Positions 39,019 through 48,600 of a stretch of DNA of 64,000 nt are shown here, in pieces. Source of the stretch: Prolixibacteraceae bacterium. Lineage in GTDB: Bacteria; Bacteroidota; Bacteroidia; Bacteroidales; Prolixibacteraceae. Below the pieces are notes generated by a model that worked only from the letters and a program-made list of their open reading frames with translations, made no database searches and was not told the DNA's origin. The stretch covers positions 620,001-684,000 of the forward strand of contig CP082230.1 of the NCBI GenBank assembly GCA_019856515.1. The letters run 5' to 3'. Every line of letters begins with the position of its first letter. The stretch's first letter is position 1. A program made the position numbers and the translations under genes.

Positions 39019-39723
39019 TTAGTTGCGTTTCTTTATTTGTGGAGGAATAAAAACGTACTCTTCTAATGCCTCATTAATAAAACGATTTAAAGGTACGACC
39101 TCTTTAAAAACAGAAACGATCTTATTCAAGAACATTTCTGTATCATTGACCATATCTTCGTCACAGTAATATATTACATCAAACTCCTTCTTTTTTAATA
39201 TCTCAACATAAGGATTATCAGCACTATAACCTTTGGGGAAACGCTTCAAACTCTCCCCTTCAAGACCTCGTGGAAATATCTCTTTAAATGTTGGAGCTTC
39301 AATAATATTGATCAGTTCATCCCCAAATTCAGAGATATGCTTTCGCACTAACTTCAATGCATCACTTGGAGGACAATGTAAGCCGCCCGCAACAAGTGTT
39401 TGCCCTCCTGGTTCAATTTGAAAATAATACCCCGCTTTCATTGATTTCTTGCCACCACAAACAACATATGCCCCCATAGATCTCTTATAGGGTGTCTTAT
39501 CATGGCTAAAACGTACATCTCGATGAATACGAAAAATACAATCTTTGGCTTCAAGCGATCCAATGGTAGAGTCAAATTGATTCGTTCGAACAATAACTTC
39601 ATCCGTTAAACGCATGAATTCAGCTTTCGCTCTTTCATAACGACTCTTATTGGCCGTCATCCACTCTCTACTATTATTTTGTTGTAAATCAACTAAGAAT
39701 TCATAAATAAATTTCGTGTCCAT
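39019..39723 (-). CDS. DUF2461 family protein
   Basis: A 234-residue soluble protein with no signal peptide. The family pattern is clear: FLVDLQQNNSREWMTANKSRY (9-29), FRIHRDVRFSHDKTPYK (about 64-80), and the YYFQIEPGGQTLVAGGLHCPP stretch (about 98-118), then PRGLEGESLKRFPKGY (about 150-165). DUF2461 (TIGR02453) proteins are widespread in Bacteroidota and have no established function. It is a single gene with an AACTAA-N4-TTAGTT-like site about 85 bp upstream, and its downstream end lies near another copy of the site. Confidence 0.88.
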   Translation of the reverse strand: MDTKFIYEFLVDLQQNNSREWMTANKSRYERAKAEFMRLTDEVIVRTNQFDSTIGSLEAKDCIFRIHRDVRFSHDKTPYKRSMGAYVVCGGKKSMKAGYYFQIEPGGQTLVAGGLHCPPSDALKLVRKHISEFGDELINIIEAPTFKEIFPRGLEGESLKRFPKGYSADNPYVEILKKKEFDVIYYCDEDMVNDTEMFLNKIVSVFKEVVPLNRFINEALEEYVFIPPQIKKRN

Positions 39724-39808
39724 ATAATCTAGGCTTTATTTAAAATCAATACAAAATATAAAAAAGCATGCAGATATAAAAATCCCATCATGTAGATAGC
39801 AAATATTC

Positions 39809-39824
39809 AACTAATAACATAGTT
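39809..39824. promoter_or_regulatory. Candidate operator AACTAA-TAAC-ATAGTT upstream of DUF2461
   Basis: One arm mismatch to the shared palindrome. It lies 86 bp upstream of the DUF2461 ATG and is preceded by AAATATTC exactly as the site at 31395 is. The position fits promoter control of the DUF2461 gene. Confidence 0.45.
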
Positions 39825-39944
39825 GCTAATTCAGACAACATTCATTTTACAACATCAAACCAAATACACTAACACGTAAAAAACAAAAATAGCGGGGAAC
39901 GCTGCTAGATTAACGCCCCCTTATCCATTAAATATACAGTAATG

Positions 39945-40079
39945 CGTAGTTTGTGCCAATGCCTTGGCACGTAAGGAAAACGTTATTCCCTCAGAGTTAT
40001 CGGCAGACGACGCTTACCTGTCAATAGCTGTTGCATCAAATGGTAACCACATGGCGTGCCAATGAATTGGCACAAACTA
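39945..40079. repeat. REPIN-like element: two inverted REP palindromes around a 90-bp core
   Basis: The left unit starts TAGTTTGTGCCAATG and includes GTGCCAA/TTGGCAC arms (39953-39970). The right unit is GTGCCAAT-GA-ATTGGCAC (40056-40073) followed by AAACTA. The two units face each other and are copies of the palindrome at 1525-1554. ATCCATTAAATATACAGTAATGC (upper part 39923 on) is loosely repeated after the element (40105 on), and TTATCCATT also precedes the copy at 1525. Opposed REP sequences around a short core match the REPIN layout. The mobilising RAYT transposase is not in this window. Confidence 0.6.
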
Positions 40080-40292
40080 AGCTCCATTTTCCATAAAACT
40101 CCTCATCCATTCAACATACAGTAATTGCATAAAAATTCAAGTTGTTTTTGAAATGAGATGGTTATTTTTTAAATTTGAATATATCAGAAATTTAGCAATC
40201 GGATGAATTCATCACGTTATACATAATAACCGTAATGCAGGGTAAAACTGCAATGTTTTGCATAACCCGAACCATATACCTGCTAAGTATCT

Positions 40293-40410
40293 ACTCCCAC
40301 CTTTGTCCATGTTTTGACCATGATTCGTCCATGGTTCAGGCATCGAAACCCCCGAAATCGATGGACAAACCATGGACGAATCATGGATGAACCATGGACA
40401 AAGGTAGGAG
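40293..40410. repeat. Long imperfect inverted repeat with internal GTCCATGG-type repeats
   Basis: The left arm (40293-40345) and the complement of the right arm (40357-40410) agree at nearly every base over about 50 positions, around an 11-nt centre containing AACCCCCGAAA. Each arm is made of two to three short direct repeats of the form TTNGTCCATGGTT. The structure could fold into a stem of about 50 bp. It is far longer than an intrinsic terminator and not in a gene. Origin (paired element ends, protein-binding array or structured RNA) is unknown. Confidence 0.75.
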
Positions 40411-40731
40411 GAAGTACCTGTCAACCCACTAGCAGATACTGAAGAAGGCATAAAAAGATAGCTTGATTGCTTAGCGTATGATGAAATTGCAAATAGCAAA
40501 TTCATTATCATCAATTTTTCGTAAAAGTAAAACCCCACTATTACAGCCAAAAGTTTCCCTGATCCACATTTGTGAACCTGCTATTGAAACTCAGTATAGA
40601 GATGATTATGTAGTGGATTAAAACTGTAGTCCTTTTCCCCTCAACAATGGGATAAATTGTAAAGAGTATTCTATTTCTTCTTCAGCTGGTTCCAATTTTT
40701 AATTCTCGTATGTATCGGATTGCAATATACT

Positions 40732-40747
40732 AACTAACTATTTAGTT
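40732..40747. promoter_or_regulatory. Candidate operator AACTAA-CTAT-TTAGTT upstream of a small coiled-coil gene
   Basis: Perfect arms, 149 bp upstream of the ATG at 40896. Same palindrome as at 31395 and 57654. Confidence 0.45.
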
Positions 40748-40895
40748 CTATGTGATTATATATCTTATAACTTAAAACAATCCATAAAATAATGATCTCT
40801 ATTTTTTTTATAAAAATGAAGATCATAGATGAACATTGTTTTATGGAGGATGTTATAATAGTAAAGAGATTTTAATCAAACAAAGCTTTAAGGTT

Positions 40896-41285
40896 ATGGA
40901 TATATTATCAAATATCGAGGCATTGCACCTTGAGCATAAAAAGTGGCTAGAGAATGTAAAATTTTATCGTGACTTGGTAGAATTGTATAGTGCCCATCTT
41001 ATGCGATTATCTGGACTGAATATTGAAGATAAAGAATTTAAGAAACAGCTTGAGGTGCTACAAAATGAATTAATTATTGAAGAATCACAACTCAGTGATC
41101 TACATCACTTTATTGATAGAGATGAGAAGAGCTTAAAGTATATATCTCCTGATGCAGCGATGAAAGACAAAATCCGTTATTTTAATAACCATTTGGACTT
41201 GAATGACAAGATGGAACGTTTTTATTGTCTTTTTAATGAATTAAAGAAGAAGTATTTACGTTTCTGTATTAAATGGCAGAAATAA
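40896..41285 (+). CDS. Small helical (coiled-coil) protein of unknown function
   Basis: A 129-residue cytoplasmic protein starting at ATG 40896 (the longer frame uses TTG). It is highly charged and predicted almost wholly helical: EALHLEHKKWLENVKFYRDL, EFKKQLEVLQNELIIEESQL and LDLNDKMERFYCLFNELKKK suggest three or four helices forming a bundle. No catalytic motif, no membrane segment. Single gene preceded by a candidate TetR-type operator. I do not recognise a family; proteins of this kind that sense oxidative or metal stress exist, but that is speculation. Confidence 0.65.
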   Translation: MDILSNIEALHLEHKKWLENVKFYRDLVELYSAHLMRLSGLNIEDKEFKKQLEVLQNELIIEESQLSDLHHFIDRDEKSLKYISPDAAMKDKIRYFNNHLDLNDKMERFYCLFNELKKKYLRFCIKWQK

Positions 41286-41358
41286 TGAGAAGCACCCACC
41301 TATTTGTTCCATAGAAGATAAGTAGGATGCATTAAGTAATAGCATTGTACCGATTGTT

Positions 41359-42582
41359 TTATTTGATGGGGCTACAGATCATGTAGCATGCAAAAAGGGT
41401 TGAAGGGGTAGGCTCAATTAGGGCTTTATACCCCTTCCTTATTTTGCCTTCATTATCGATCTCTAATGGATATTTTTGTTTCATGATACGATCAAATTCC
41501 ATAGGATCTTGTCTTCCTAAACGTTCTACTTTCCAAAAACCGTTCACATTATTGGGAAGTCGTTTTCTCAATGCCAATGTCACCGTCCCCATATTATACC
41601 GCATATTCATTTCGAGACATGGCTGTAGTCTCATATTTCCTTTTGCATCTTTTAATAAGAGTAGATCTACTCCAATAATCCCTTGATATATATTGGTTAG
41701 GTTATGGATATAAAAAGCAGAAAGAAGGTCCTCCACACATTGTTTGATATGGTTCTGAACAAACTCTTTCTGTTGGTCTTCCATCTCTTCGGGGAAAGGT
41801 TGCAGATTATTCCCTTCGTATTGTCCATTCTCTAGGGTAAAAAAAGATGCCTGACCTAAATAATCTATTTGATTGTTTTTTACTTCAAAATGAAGAGATA
41901 GGTCATATAGCTTATTCACTTTCTTTTCGACCATTAAGTAGCCATGTGTTTTCAACGCACCATCTATCCATTGGTTATATGTGTCATGAATTTTATCGTC
42001 GTGTAGAAAAATCATTCCACGTCCAGAAGAGCTTAATGGCGTTTTCACGACAATATTGCCATGTTGCTGAAAATGCTGGTGTACCTCGTCCCTTTTGGTG
42101 ATGACCATAGGAATATCATTTTTATCGATATAGATCTTTTTTTGCGTGCTATTCGATAGTAGTGTCTTTAGTATATCCCGGGCAAATACTCGTGAATAGA
42201 CCTCTTTATATGATGTTTCCCATTTTTGTTCGAATGGGTGTAGAGAGATATGTCTCTTCAGAGAGTCTAATTTATGGTGCATTCTAGGGCTCCATCCCCA
42301 CGGTGCAAGTTTTTGTTTTGAATTGATCGTTTTAGAAGCGAGCATTTGCTGGGTCTCTTGCATGGAGTGTATTCTAATATTGGGAAGGTGAAGCACTTTT
42401 AAGGACTCAATGAATTTATCAGAGGGTTTCTGCTCCATTAATAATATATCCCCTTCTTCACCAAAATAATATGGTAGGAAAGAGAGATCTCGTTCAAAAT
42501 CCCTAAGATGTTTTGCTGGGGTATAGCTATGCAAACCATTGGCTATTTCCAGTTCATTGGTTGCAGAGAATATATATATCAT
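41359..42582 (-). CDS. Orphan ATP-grasp-fold protein
   Basis: A 407-residue soluble protein. The ATP-grasp core is indicated by VVKTPLSSSGRGMIFL (about 176-191; ATP-binding lysine and glycine-rich loop), YLMVEKKVNKLYDLSLHFEV (about 218-237), IGVDLLLLKD and the metal-binding tail PCLEMNMRYNMGTVTLALRKRL (about 324-345, E-x-N pattern). Such enzymes join a carboxylate to an amine or thiol through an acyl phosphate. The N-terminal 100 residues are unlike known families I recall. It stands alone, with its promoter in the 387-bp gap to asnA. Substrate unknown. Confidence 0.7.
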   Translation of the reverse strand: MIYIFSATNELEIANGLHSYTPAKHLRDFERDLSFLPYYFGEEGDILLMEQKPSDKFIESLKVLHLPNIRIHSMQETQQMLASKTINSKQKLAPWGWSPRMHHKLDSLKRHISLHPFEQKWETSYKEVYSRVFARDILKTLLSNSTQKKIYIDKNDIPMVITKRDEVHQHFQQHGNIVVKTPLSSSGRGMIFLHDDKIHDTYNQWIDGALKTHGYLMVEKKVNKLYDLSLHFEVKNNQIDYLGQASFFTLENGQYEGNNLQPFPEEMEDQQKEFVQNHIKQCVEDLLSAFYIHNLTNIYQGIIGVDLLLLKDAKGNMRLQPCLEMNMRYNMGTVTLALRKRLPNNVNGFWKVERLGRQDPMEFDRIMKQKYPLEIDNEGKIRKGYKALIEPTPSTLFACYMICSPIK

Positions 42583-42969
42583 ATTAGAGTTGTTCTTTGT
42601 TATTCGACAGACCCCAAAGATACAACCATCAAGGAGATGAAGAGATTCTTTAGTATAAAAGTTTTTTTCCTTTTTTATTTTCGTCGCACTTTACTCTATA
42701 TTTTTTGTCGTTGAGCCAGCCTAAAACTAAGGTAAATCTCTAATAATATGATATTTAGATTTCATATCATCGTTTTTTATGAAAGGGAGTTTACTTTTGT
42801 CATTTTGATATTATTACATGGTATTTTATAACAAAGTGTCATTTTTATTATTTTTTAGTTGGATATATGTCATAATGATACTATGTTTGTAATAACAAAA
42901 CGATAAATATATCGTATAACGAATGACATTATAATAAAATATTAACCATATCTCAAACAATAAGACAGT
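42583..42969. other. Divergent ATP-grasp/asnA region with three TGTCAT repeats
   Basis: TGTCATTTTGATA (42798-42810), TGTCATTTTTATT (42837-42849) and TGTCATAATGATA (42868-42880) are direct repeats 39 and 31 bp apart; ATGACA at 42923-42928 is the same hexamer inverted. They run into the candidate asnA promoter and could bind a regulator. Nothing else was recognised. Confidence 0.5.
42858..42889 (+). promoter_or_regulatory. Candidate asnA promoter (Bacteroidota type)
   Basis: TATGTTTG at 42882-42889 fits the -7 element TAnnTTTG, and GTTGG at 42858-42862 gives a TTG-type -33 element with about 19 bases between. A start near 42896 would leave a leader of about 75 bases. Single match by eye. Confidence 0.45.
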
Positions 42970-44007
42970 ATGATTTTAACTATTCCTAAAGGGTACCAAT
43001 CAGCCCTAAAACTAAAAGAGACAGAGAAGGCTATTAAATTTGTTAAAGACTTCTTTCAACAGAATTTGTCGTCAGAGCTGCGTTTACGTAGAGTGACAGC
43101 TCCACTTTTTGTTATGCAAGGAACTGGAATCAATGATGATTTGAATGGAATAGAGCGTGCTGTATCTTTTCCAGTAAAAGAGTTTGGTGATGCTAAAGCA
43201 GAGGTGGTTCATTCTCTTGCCAAGTGGAAACGTATGATGCTTGGTAAATATGATATTCCAGCAGGTTATGGCCTTTATACAGATATGAATGCCATTCGTG
43301 CAGATGAAGAGCTTACAAACCTTCACTCGATGTATGTAGACCAATGGGATTGGGAAGCTTCTATCACTAAAGAGCAACGTTCCCTTGATTTTTTAGTGAA
43401 GATGGTGAAAAAGATCTATAACGTTTTGCTCAGAACGGAGTTTATGGTATATGAGCACTACCCTGCTATTAAGCCAGTACTTCCTGAGGAGATCACATTT
43501 ATTCATACAGAAGATTTAGAGAAAATGTATCCAGAATTGACTCCTTTTGAGAGAGAATCAGAGGTGGCAAAGAAATTCGGCGCAGTATTTATTATCGGTA
43601 TCGGGGGGAAATTACCTCTATCAGGAGAGCGTCATGACGGAAGGGCTCCTGATTATGATGATTGGACAACAGATACTATAGATGGTAAAAAAGGGTTGAA
43701 TGGAGATATTATTCTATGGAACCCAATATTAGAGCGTGCATTTGAAGTTTCTTCGATGGGGGTTCGAGTTGATAAAGCAGCACTAAAACGTCAGTTGGTT
43801 GAAGCAGGTCAAGAAGAGCGTGAGTCGTTAATGTGGCACCAGATGTTATTAAACGATCAAATGCCTCTTTCTATAGGTGGTGGTATTGGACAATCACGTA
43901 TCTGTATGTTCTTTCTTCAAAAAGCACATATTGGAGAGGTACAAGCTTCGATATGGCCAGATAAGATGATTGAGGAGTGTACTGCTAATGGTATTACGCT
44001 AATCTAA
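42970..44007 (+). CDS. asnA: Aspartate-ammonia ligase (asparagine synthetase A)
   Basis: AsnA makes asparagine from aspartate, ammonia and ATP. The 345-residue protein has the class II tRNA-synthetase-like core: RRVTAPLFVMQGTGINDDLNG (about 40-60), EVVHSLAKWKR (76-86), GYGLYTDMNAIRADEEL (about 98-114), SVYVDQWDWE-like HSMYVDQWDWE (118-128), and the C-terminal ATP motif SIGGGIGQSRICMFFL (about 302-317). Length equals other AsnA proteins. It is a single gene with a clear terminator. The ammonia-dependent form is common in anaerobes that grow on ammonium. Confidence 0.97.
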   Translation: MILTIPKGYQSALKLKETEKAIKFVKDFFQQNLSSELRLRRVTAPLFVMQGTGINDDLNGIERAVSFPVKEFGDAKAEVVHSLAKWKRMMLGKYDIPAGYGLYTDMNAIRADEELTNLHSMYVDQWDWEASITKEQRSLDFLVKMVKKIYNVLLRTEFMVYEHYPAIKPVLPEEITFIHTEDLEKMYPELTPFERESEVAKKFGAVFIIGIGGKLPLSGERHDGRAPDYDDWTTDTIDGKKGLNGDIILWNPILERAFEVSSMGVRVDKAALKRQLVEAGQEERESLMWHQMLLNDQMPLSIGGGIGQSRICMFFLQKAHIGEVQASIWPDKMIEECTANGITLI

Positions 44008-44468
44008 TACTTATCCTTGTCTGTAAAAGACTATTTTTAATGAAATATGAGGAGATAAAAAGTAAACTAAGCCTACTTCTTTAAATAATATTGAAATATT
44101 CTTAATGTAAAGCCCTACAATCTATTATTTTAGATTGTAGGGCTTTTATTGTATATACTCTTACTTAACACAAATTAATATTTGAATTCAAAAACAGATA
44201 CTTATTGTCAGTAAAAACTAAAATAAACAAGTTTCCTCAATCACTAATAAAATCTAAAAGATTATTAAATTATTCCACAAAGATATGTGAAATTTAACTT
44301 TAAGTTTAAATTAGCATAATATAAATAGATAAAAACAACCCTTATTTAGTATTAAATATTTAATTTTGACAATTATTTACATATATATACTGGCTTATTC
44401 ATATTACCGGGGGAAGGATAAGTATAAGTAGTAAATATTATAGAATACTAATCTAAAATTTTAAGGGG
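44008..44468. other. asnA terminator and upstream region of a barrel protein
   Basis: AAAGCCCTACAATCTA (44109-44124) with its complement ending in a T run (44131-44147) is an excellent intrinsic terminator for asnA. In the remaining 320 bp, TAATTTTG at 44361-44368 fits the -7 promoter element for the next gene, without a clear -33 partner. No gene was seen. Confidence 0.7.
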
Positions 44469-45515
44469 ATGAAAGTTGAAGAAATTTGCAAATGGCTTTG
44501 CATCATTGCATTGGTCTCAGGTAATTGTTACGCTCAGAAAAACATAATTGCAGAGAAGTTTACACTAAGTGTTGATGGGCGAATTGAGTATGATAATGTT
44601 CCTGCGGGAACAGTAGAGAATGACATCAGAAGTAGTAGTTTTTCTTCACAAGGCTTGATTCTATATAGTGATATAAAGCTAACAAATAACCTATCTATTT
44701 TTTACAGGCAGGAGTTTGCTGGATATCTAGCACGAGAAGGTCAAATGAACACCCATATTAACATGCTTTTATTAAAGTATAGACTTAATAGGTGGAAATT
44801 CACCCTAGGGAGACAACCATTGATAAATGGAACCTATGAGGGCTATTATCTACCAGGGGATGTATATGCATATAGTGAGCTTTCCTGCGGCTTTCCAGTA
44901 TGGAAAACAGGGACGTGTATATCTCGGATGTTTGGAAAACAAGAATTTGGCATCCAGGTATTGAATGGTGATCTTACCCCCAAAGAAGCGAAACAACAGT
45001 CAACCCCACTAATGTTCAATGTCTACTGGTGTGGAAATATTGGGAATGGATTAATTCTGTCACGATTAAATTTTGCAGGGTATGCAAGTGATCACTTCTC
45101 TCGATTTTCCAGTAAAATTGGCTTACATTGGACTCTTTCACATATACTATTGGATACTGATTTTGGTGTAGATCATGGGCTTCCTGGTTTTGCTCCTGAT
45201 AAAGTAAAGGTTATCGCGGCTCCCATTCAATGCATATGGAGATATGGGCTAATTCGCCCTGGATTTAAATATTTGCCCAATTTAATTGAGAACAACACGG
45301 AAAGTAAATTCCGTTTCGTCGATCCTGGTAAGACTAGTTATAAGCAACAGCTTCTTTTATTTCTTGATATCTACCCATGGAAGAATAAAAATTTCCATTT
45401 ATTCACCATTGGTGGATGTACTGAGTATGGAGTATATCAGAATCATACGTTTACAGCAAGTCATCGATTATATGACGTTCGTGTTGGAGTAAAATTTGGG
45501 CTAGACCTATTATAG
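44469..45515 (+). CDS. Putative outer-membrane beta-barrel protein
   Basis: A 348-residue exported protein with a signal peptide (cleavage after CYA, about residue 22). The mature chain alternates short amphipathic strands (LSVDGRIEYDN; LSIFYRQEFAGYL; WKFTLGRQPLINGTYEGYYL) and ends DVRVGVKFGLDLL, with a hydrophobic C-terminal strand typical of outer-membrane barrels. AAGGGGATG gives a plausible ribosome site. No porin family can be named; the LGRQ motif recalls phosphate-selective or OprB-like porins. Single gene, converging on the PL8 lyase gene. Confidence 0.65.
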   Translation: MKVEEICKWLCIIALVSGNCYAQKNIIAEKFTLSVDGRIEYDNVPAGTVENDIRSSSFSSQGLILYSDIKLTNNLSIFYRQEFAGYLAREGQMNTHINMLLLKYRLNRWKFTLGRQPLINGTYEGYYLPGDVYAYSELSCGFPVWKTGTCISRMFGKQEFGIQVLNGDLTPKEAKQQSTPLMFNVYWCGNIGNGLILSRLNFAGYASDHFSRFSSKIGLHWTLSHILLDTDFGVDHGLPGFAPDKVKVIAAPIQCIWRYGLIRPGFKYLPNLIENNTESKFRFVDPGKTSYKQQLLLFLDIYPWKNKNFHLFTIGGCTEYGVYQNHTFTASHRLYDVRVGVKFGLDLL

Positions 45516-45537
45516 GGATACCTCTCTCCCGGTAAAA

Positions 45538-45604
45538 CAATTGCAAGTTCTTGATATATTCTTCTTGAATGCCATTATGAGAAGTGTATCAAGAACTGCA
45601 ATTG
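45538..45604. terminator. Long hairpin between barrel and lyase genes
   Basis: CAATTGCAAGTTCTTGATA (45538-45556) pairs with TATCAAGAACTGCAATTG (45587-45604), one bulged base, 30-nt loop. It lies between converging genes, 22 bases after one stop and 6 before the other, and can serve either transcript. Confidence 0.65.
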
Positions 45605-45610
45605 ACATTT

Positions 45611-48600
45611 TTAGTGTTTCATCACTTTGAATGTATTCGTATGATTACCATCTACGACTTTTAATAATACAACTTGTGGGTATCCGATAGTATCATAGAA
45701 ATAAGCAGCAGTATTATTTGATATGGACTGTTGCTCAATCACCCGACCTTGTAGATCAAAAAGTTGGACTATATATGATTTCATATTATTTAGTCCTTCA
45801 AGACAAAGGATATCATTACGATAAAAAGTGTTGAGCTCCTCACTATCTACAGCAACTGAAAAAGTTGTAGCTGCTGTAATAGAAGAGTCTACTCTTTCTA
45901 CCTTTGAACAGTAACCATTGTTATCTTCTATATACATATATAGGTATAGATTCGTAGTTGCATCTTTAAACTGTGAAATAGAAGTAGTCTCTCCCTCTGT
46001 CAATACCACTGATCCTTTTGTAACTCCATCCTCACTATTCTTAATATGTTTGGTGGTGATCTTATTCACGGGTGTATCAGTAAATATATAGTGCAATGTC
46101 CCTTGTGTTACAGCTTCTACATCCACAGAGAATAGATCTTCTTGTCGGGTTACATTTGAAATATTTATACCATATTGCATATTGTAAACTTTCACTCTAT
46201 CAAGATGTATTCCTTCATAAGTGTGATCTGATTTAATTCGAATTCTTAAATCCAATGTGTTAATATCAAGATTATGAATTTCAAAGTCAAATTGCTTGGC
46301 CACAGTGTTATCTGAATACTGTGTATTGATATCTGCATCTATTATCGCATTGGCATCTCTATCTGTTCCAAGCTTCCCAAAGTTTGGGTTAGTTGCAGCA
46401 GCATCAGCACTCCATTTTGAACCGACTAGTTGCCCAATAGGTTGGTACACTCCTTCTTTATCACGATACTCGATACGTACAAAGTCTGTCTCTTCAAATT
46501 TATTCGCTGGAGAGTAAAGTGTTCCTAAAAGAAAAGAGCAGTGTAAAGACTCAATCTTTGATGTTGTAGTTTTTGGAGAAAAAGTTATATCGACAGGATT
46601 AATTCCCTCTTCAGAAATTTCAGCTCCTGCAATAACGTACTGTAGGTCCGTTCCAAATATCTTTCCAGCATTGGCATAGTATTTATTCATGGTGGCCAAC
46701 TCATATCTATTAAAATATGACTTATTCGAAGTGTCGTACGTTGTACTTAATTGGTAAGTAGACGCAGATGGAGCTGTTTCAAAACTTTCATCGATAAGGA
46801 TATGATCTCCCATTTTCTTAAGTGTCACTTCGCTCTTCATTCCATGATTAGTAGTGAATCGAAGTACTGTATGGGTAGATGATTTGGACTGAATCTCACA
46901 GTTTGTATGCGTACCCACAAAAGCATACTGTCCTTTTAATGTAACGAGACCCTCTCCCATTTGACTTAATGTCGATGATTGGGTATTTGTCATTGGATCT
47001 ATACGAAGGTCAGGGTCAGTATAACTTACCTTTATTTGATTCTCATTTATGCTTTTGATAATTAATATACAAGCACGACTCACTTCCGTAACATAACTGT
47101 CTGTTAAGGTGGATGCATTAAAGAAACTATATCCTTTTACCCCTTCTTGAATGGCATTGTATATATGTTGGTTTGTCGTTGCTTGTTCTAATGAGTAGCT
47201 CGGATTAGAATTAGACATGGTAGTTGCAAATTGCTGCATCTCCTCAACGGTGGTATTCGGGAGTATTACATATTGGTATGTTTTATTGGTTGGTGCATTA
47301 CCATGATTTAGTATCGCTACTGCAAAATCACCTGTGGTATCCAACTTCTTTTTATTTGATTTAGAGTTCTGTGTTTGCTTACGAATCTCTATGGATTGCC
47401 CTGCCGGGACCCAATACCCATTGTTGTTGCCATCAATGAACCAATGAGACTTATCATCATTGAAATCTTGACTATAAGGGAAAGAGGTGATCGTAGTTCC
47501 ATCTACTACGACTGTTTGACTCTGTGAAGCCAACTGATGTTGAAATATTGTCGTCTCTGTTCTATATGTAGTATTGTCATTTGAGATATTGGTTCCAGCA
47601 CAAACAACATAACGTCTGAAATTAAATACCGATTTATCTGCTTGATGAGATGGGGTGTAATTCGTTCGATCTTCCTCTCTCAACTTCATTGCAAAAAGAC
47701 CATATTGATTGTTTAAGTTTCCATACCCAGTAAATCTCTCGTCACCAACTCTCTGCATCATCGAACCTGGCGCTTCTAATTTATCTAAAGGTAGATGAAT
47801 TGATGTTGCGCCAGGAGCTCTATTCCAATCCCATCCTTCTTCATGAAAACCATTATCCTTATCTTGATCTGTGGCACCATTATTTATTACTTGAACAGTT
47901 CCATAACTCTGATAACGACCATAACGATTGTCTCCAGAATATATTTCAACTCCCCAAAGGAACATGTTATATCCTTTCATGGTAACCATCCAGTTGTCTT
48001 TACGATAGATCCCTAAAGCAGCATAGTTGAAAGTATATGCTCCCTGATAAGAATCTTTCGCTATCACACCAGCATCTAAAAGGGTTTGTTTATTGGTTGA
48101 CGAACCTGTTTCTAAGCGAAGATACTGCTCTCCTACCTCTCTCCATACATTATCACCACTTTTAGGATCACCACTCACAGAGAGATGACCAATAGCAGCA
48201 ATCGCACCATTAGACATCTGTCCTCCTCCAAGAGGATGACGTCCAGAAATACCTAATCCCCATTTACGTTTTTGGCAATAAGTAATCATGCCCTTTAATC
48301 CTTTCCACATATTCTGTTTCGATGTATTCGAAAGTCCAAAAGTGGTATTACGAGTCAAATGAATATATTTACCTAACCCATCAAATCCGCCTGTTCCATA
48401 AGCTGGATAGTGCCCAAAGTGGTGAAATACTGTGCCATCAGGTTTAATTCCTCCAATGGTTCCATTTGCATGGACTAGTGACTCATCCACCCAACGCTTC
48501 ATCTCTTGAAGTGTACGATATTTTTCTGGTGTATTTGGAAGAGTTGCAACACTTAATAGCCGAGAAGTGATGACCGTTAACCAACTATCCACAACTCCCT

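Larger units (their letters stand above)
39724..40895. other. 1.2-kb intergenic region rich in palindromes and repeats
   Basis: No supportable gene. From left to right it holds a candidate operator (39809), a REPIN-like pair of inverted repeats (39945-40079), flanking direct repeats, a very long inverted repeat (40293-40410) and another candidate operator (40732). The open frame at 40212-40550 on the minus strand is largely made of the long inverted repeat and is not credible as a protein. The last 150 bp before 40896 are A+T-rich and should contain that gene's promoter. Confidence 0.7.

Noticed and set aside
40293..40410. Possible CRISPR array
   Set aside because: The repeats are inverted and clustered without unique equal-length spacers, and there are no cas genes in the window.
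40212..40550. 112-codon open frame on the minus strand
   Set aside because: Much of it lies across the long inverted repeat, it has no recognisable motif, and repeat sequence easily stays open by chance.
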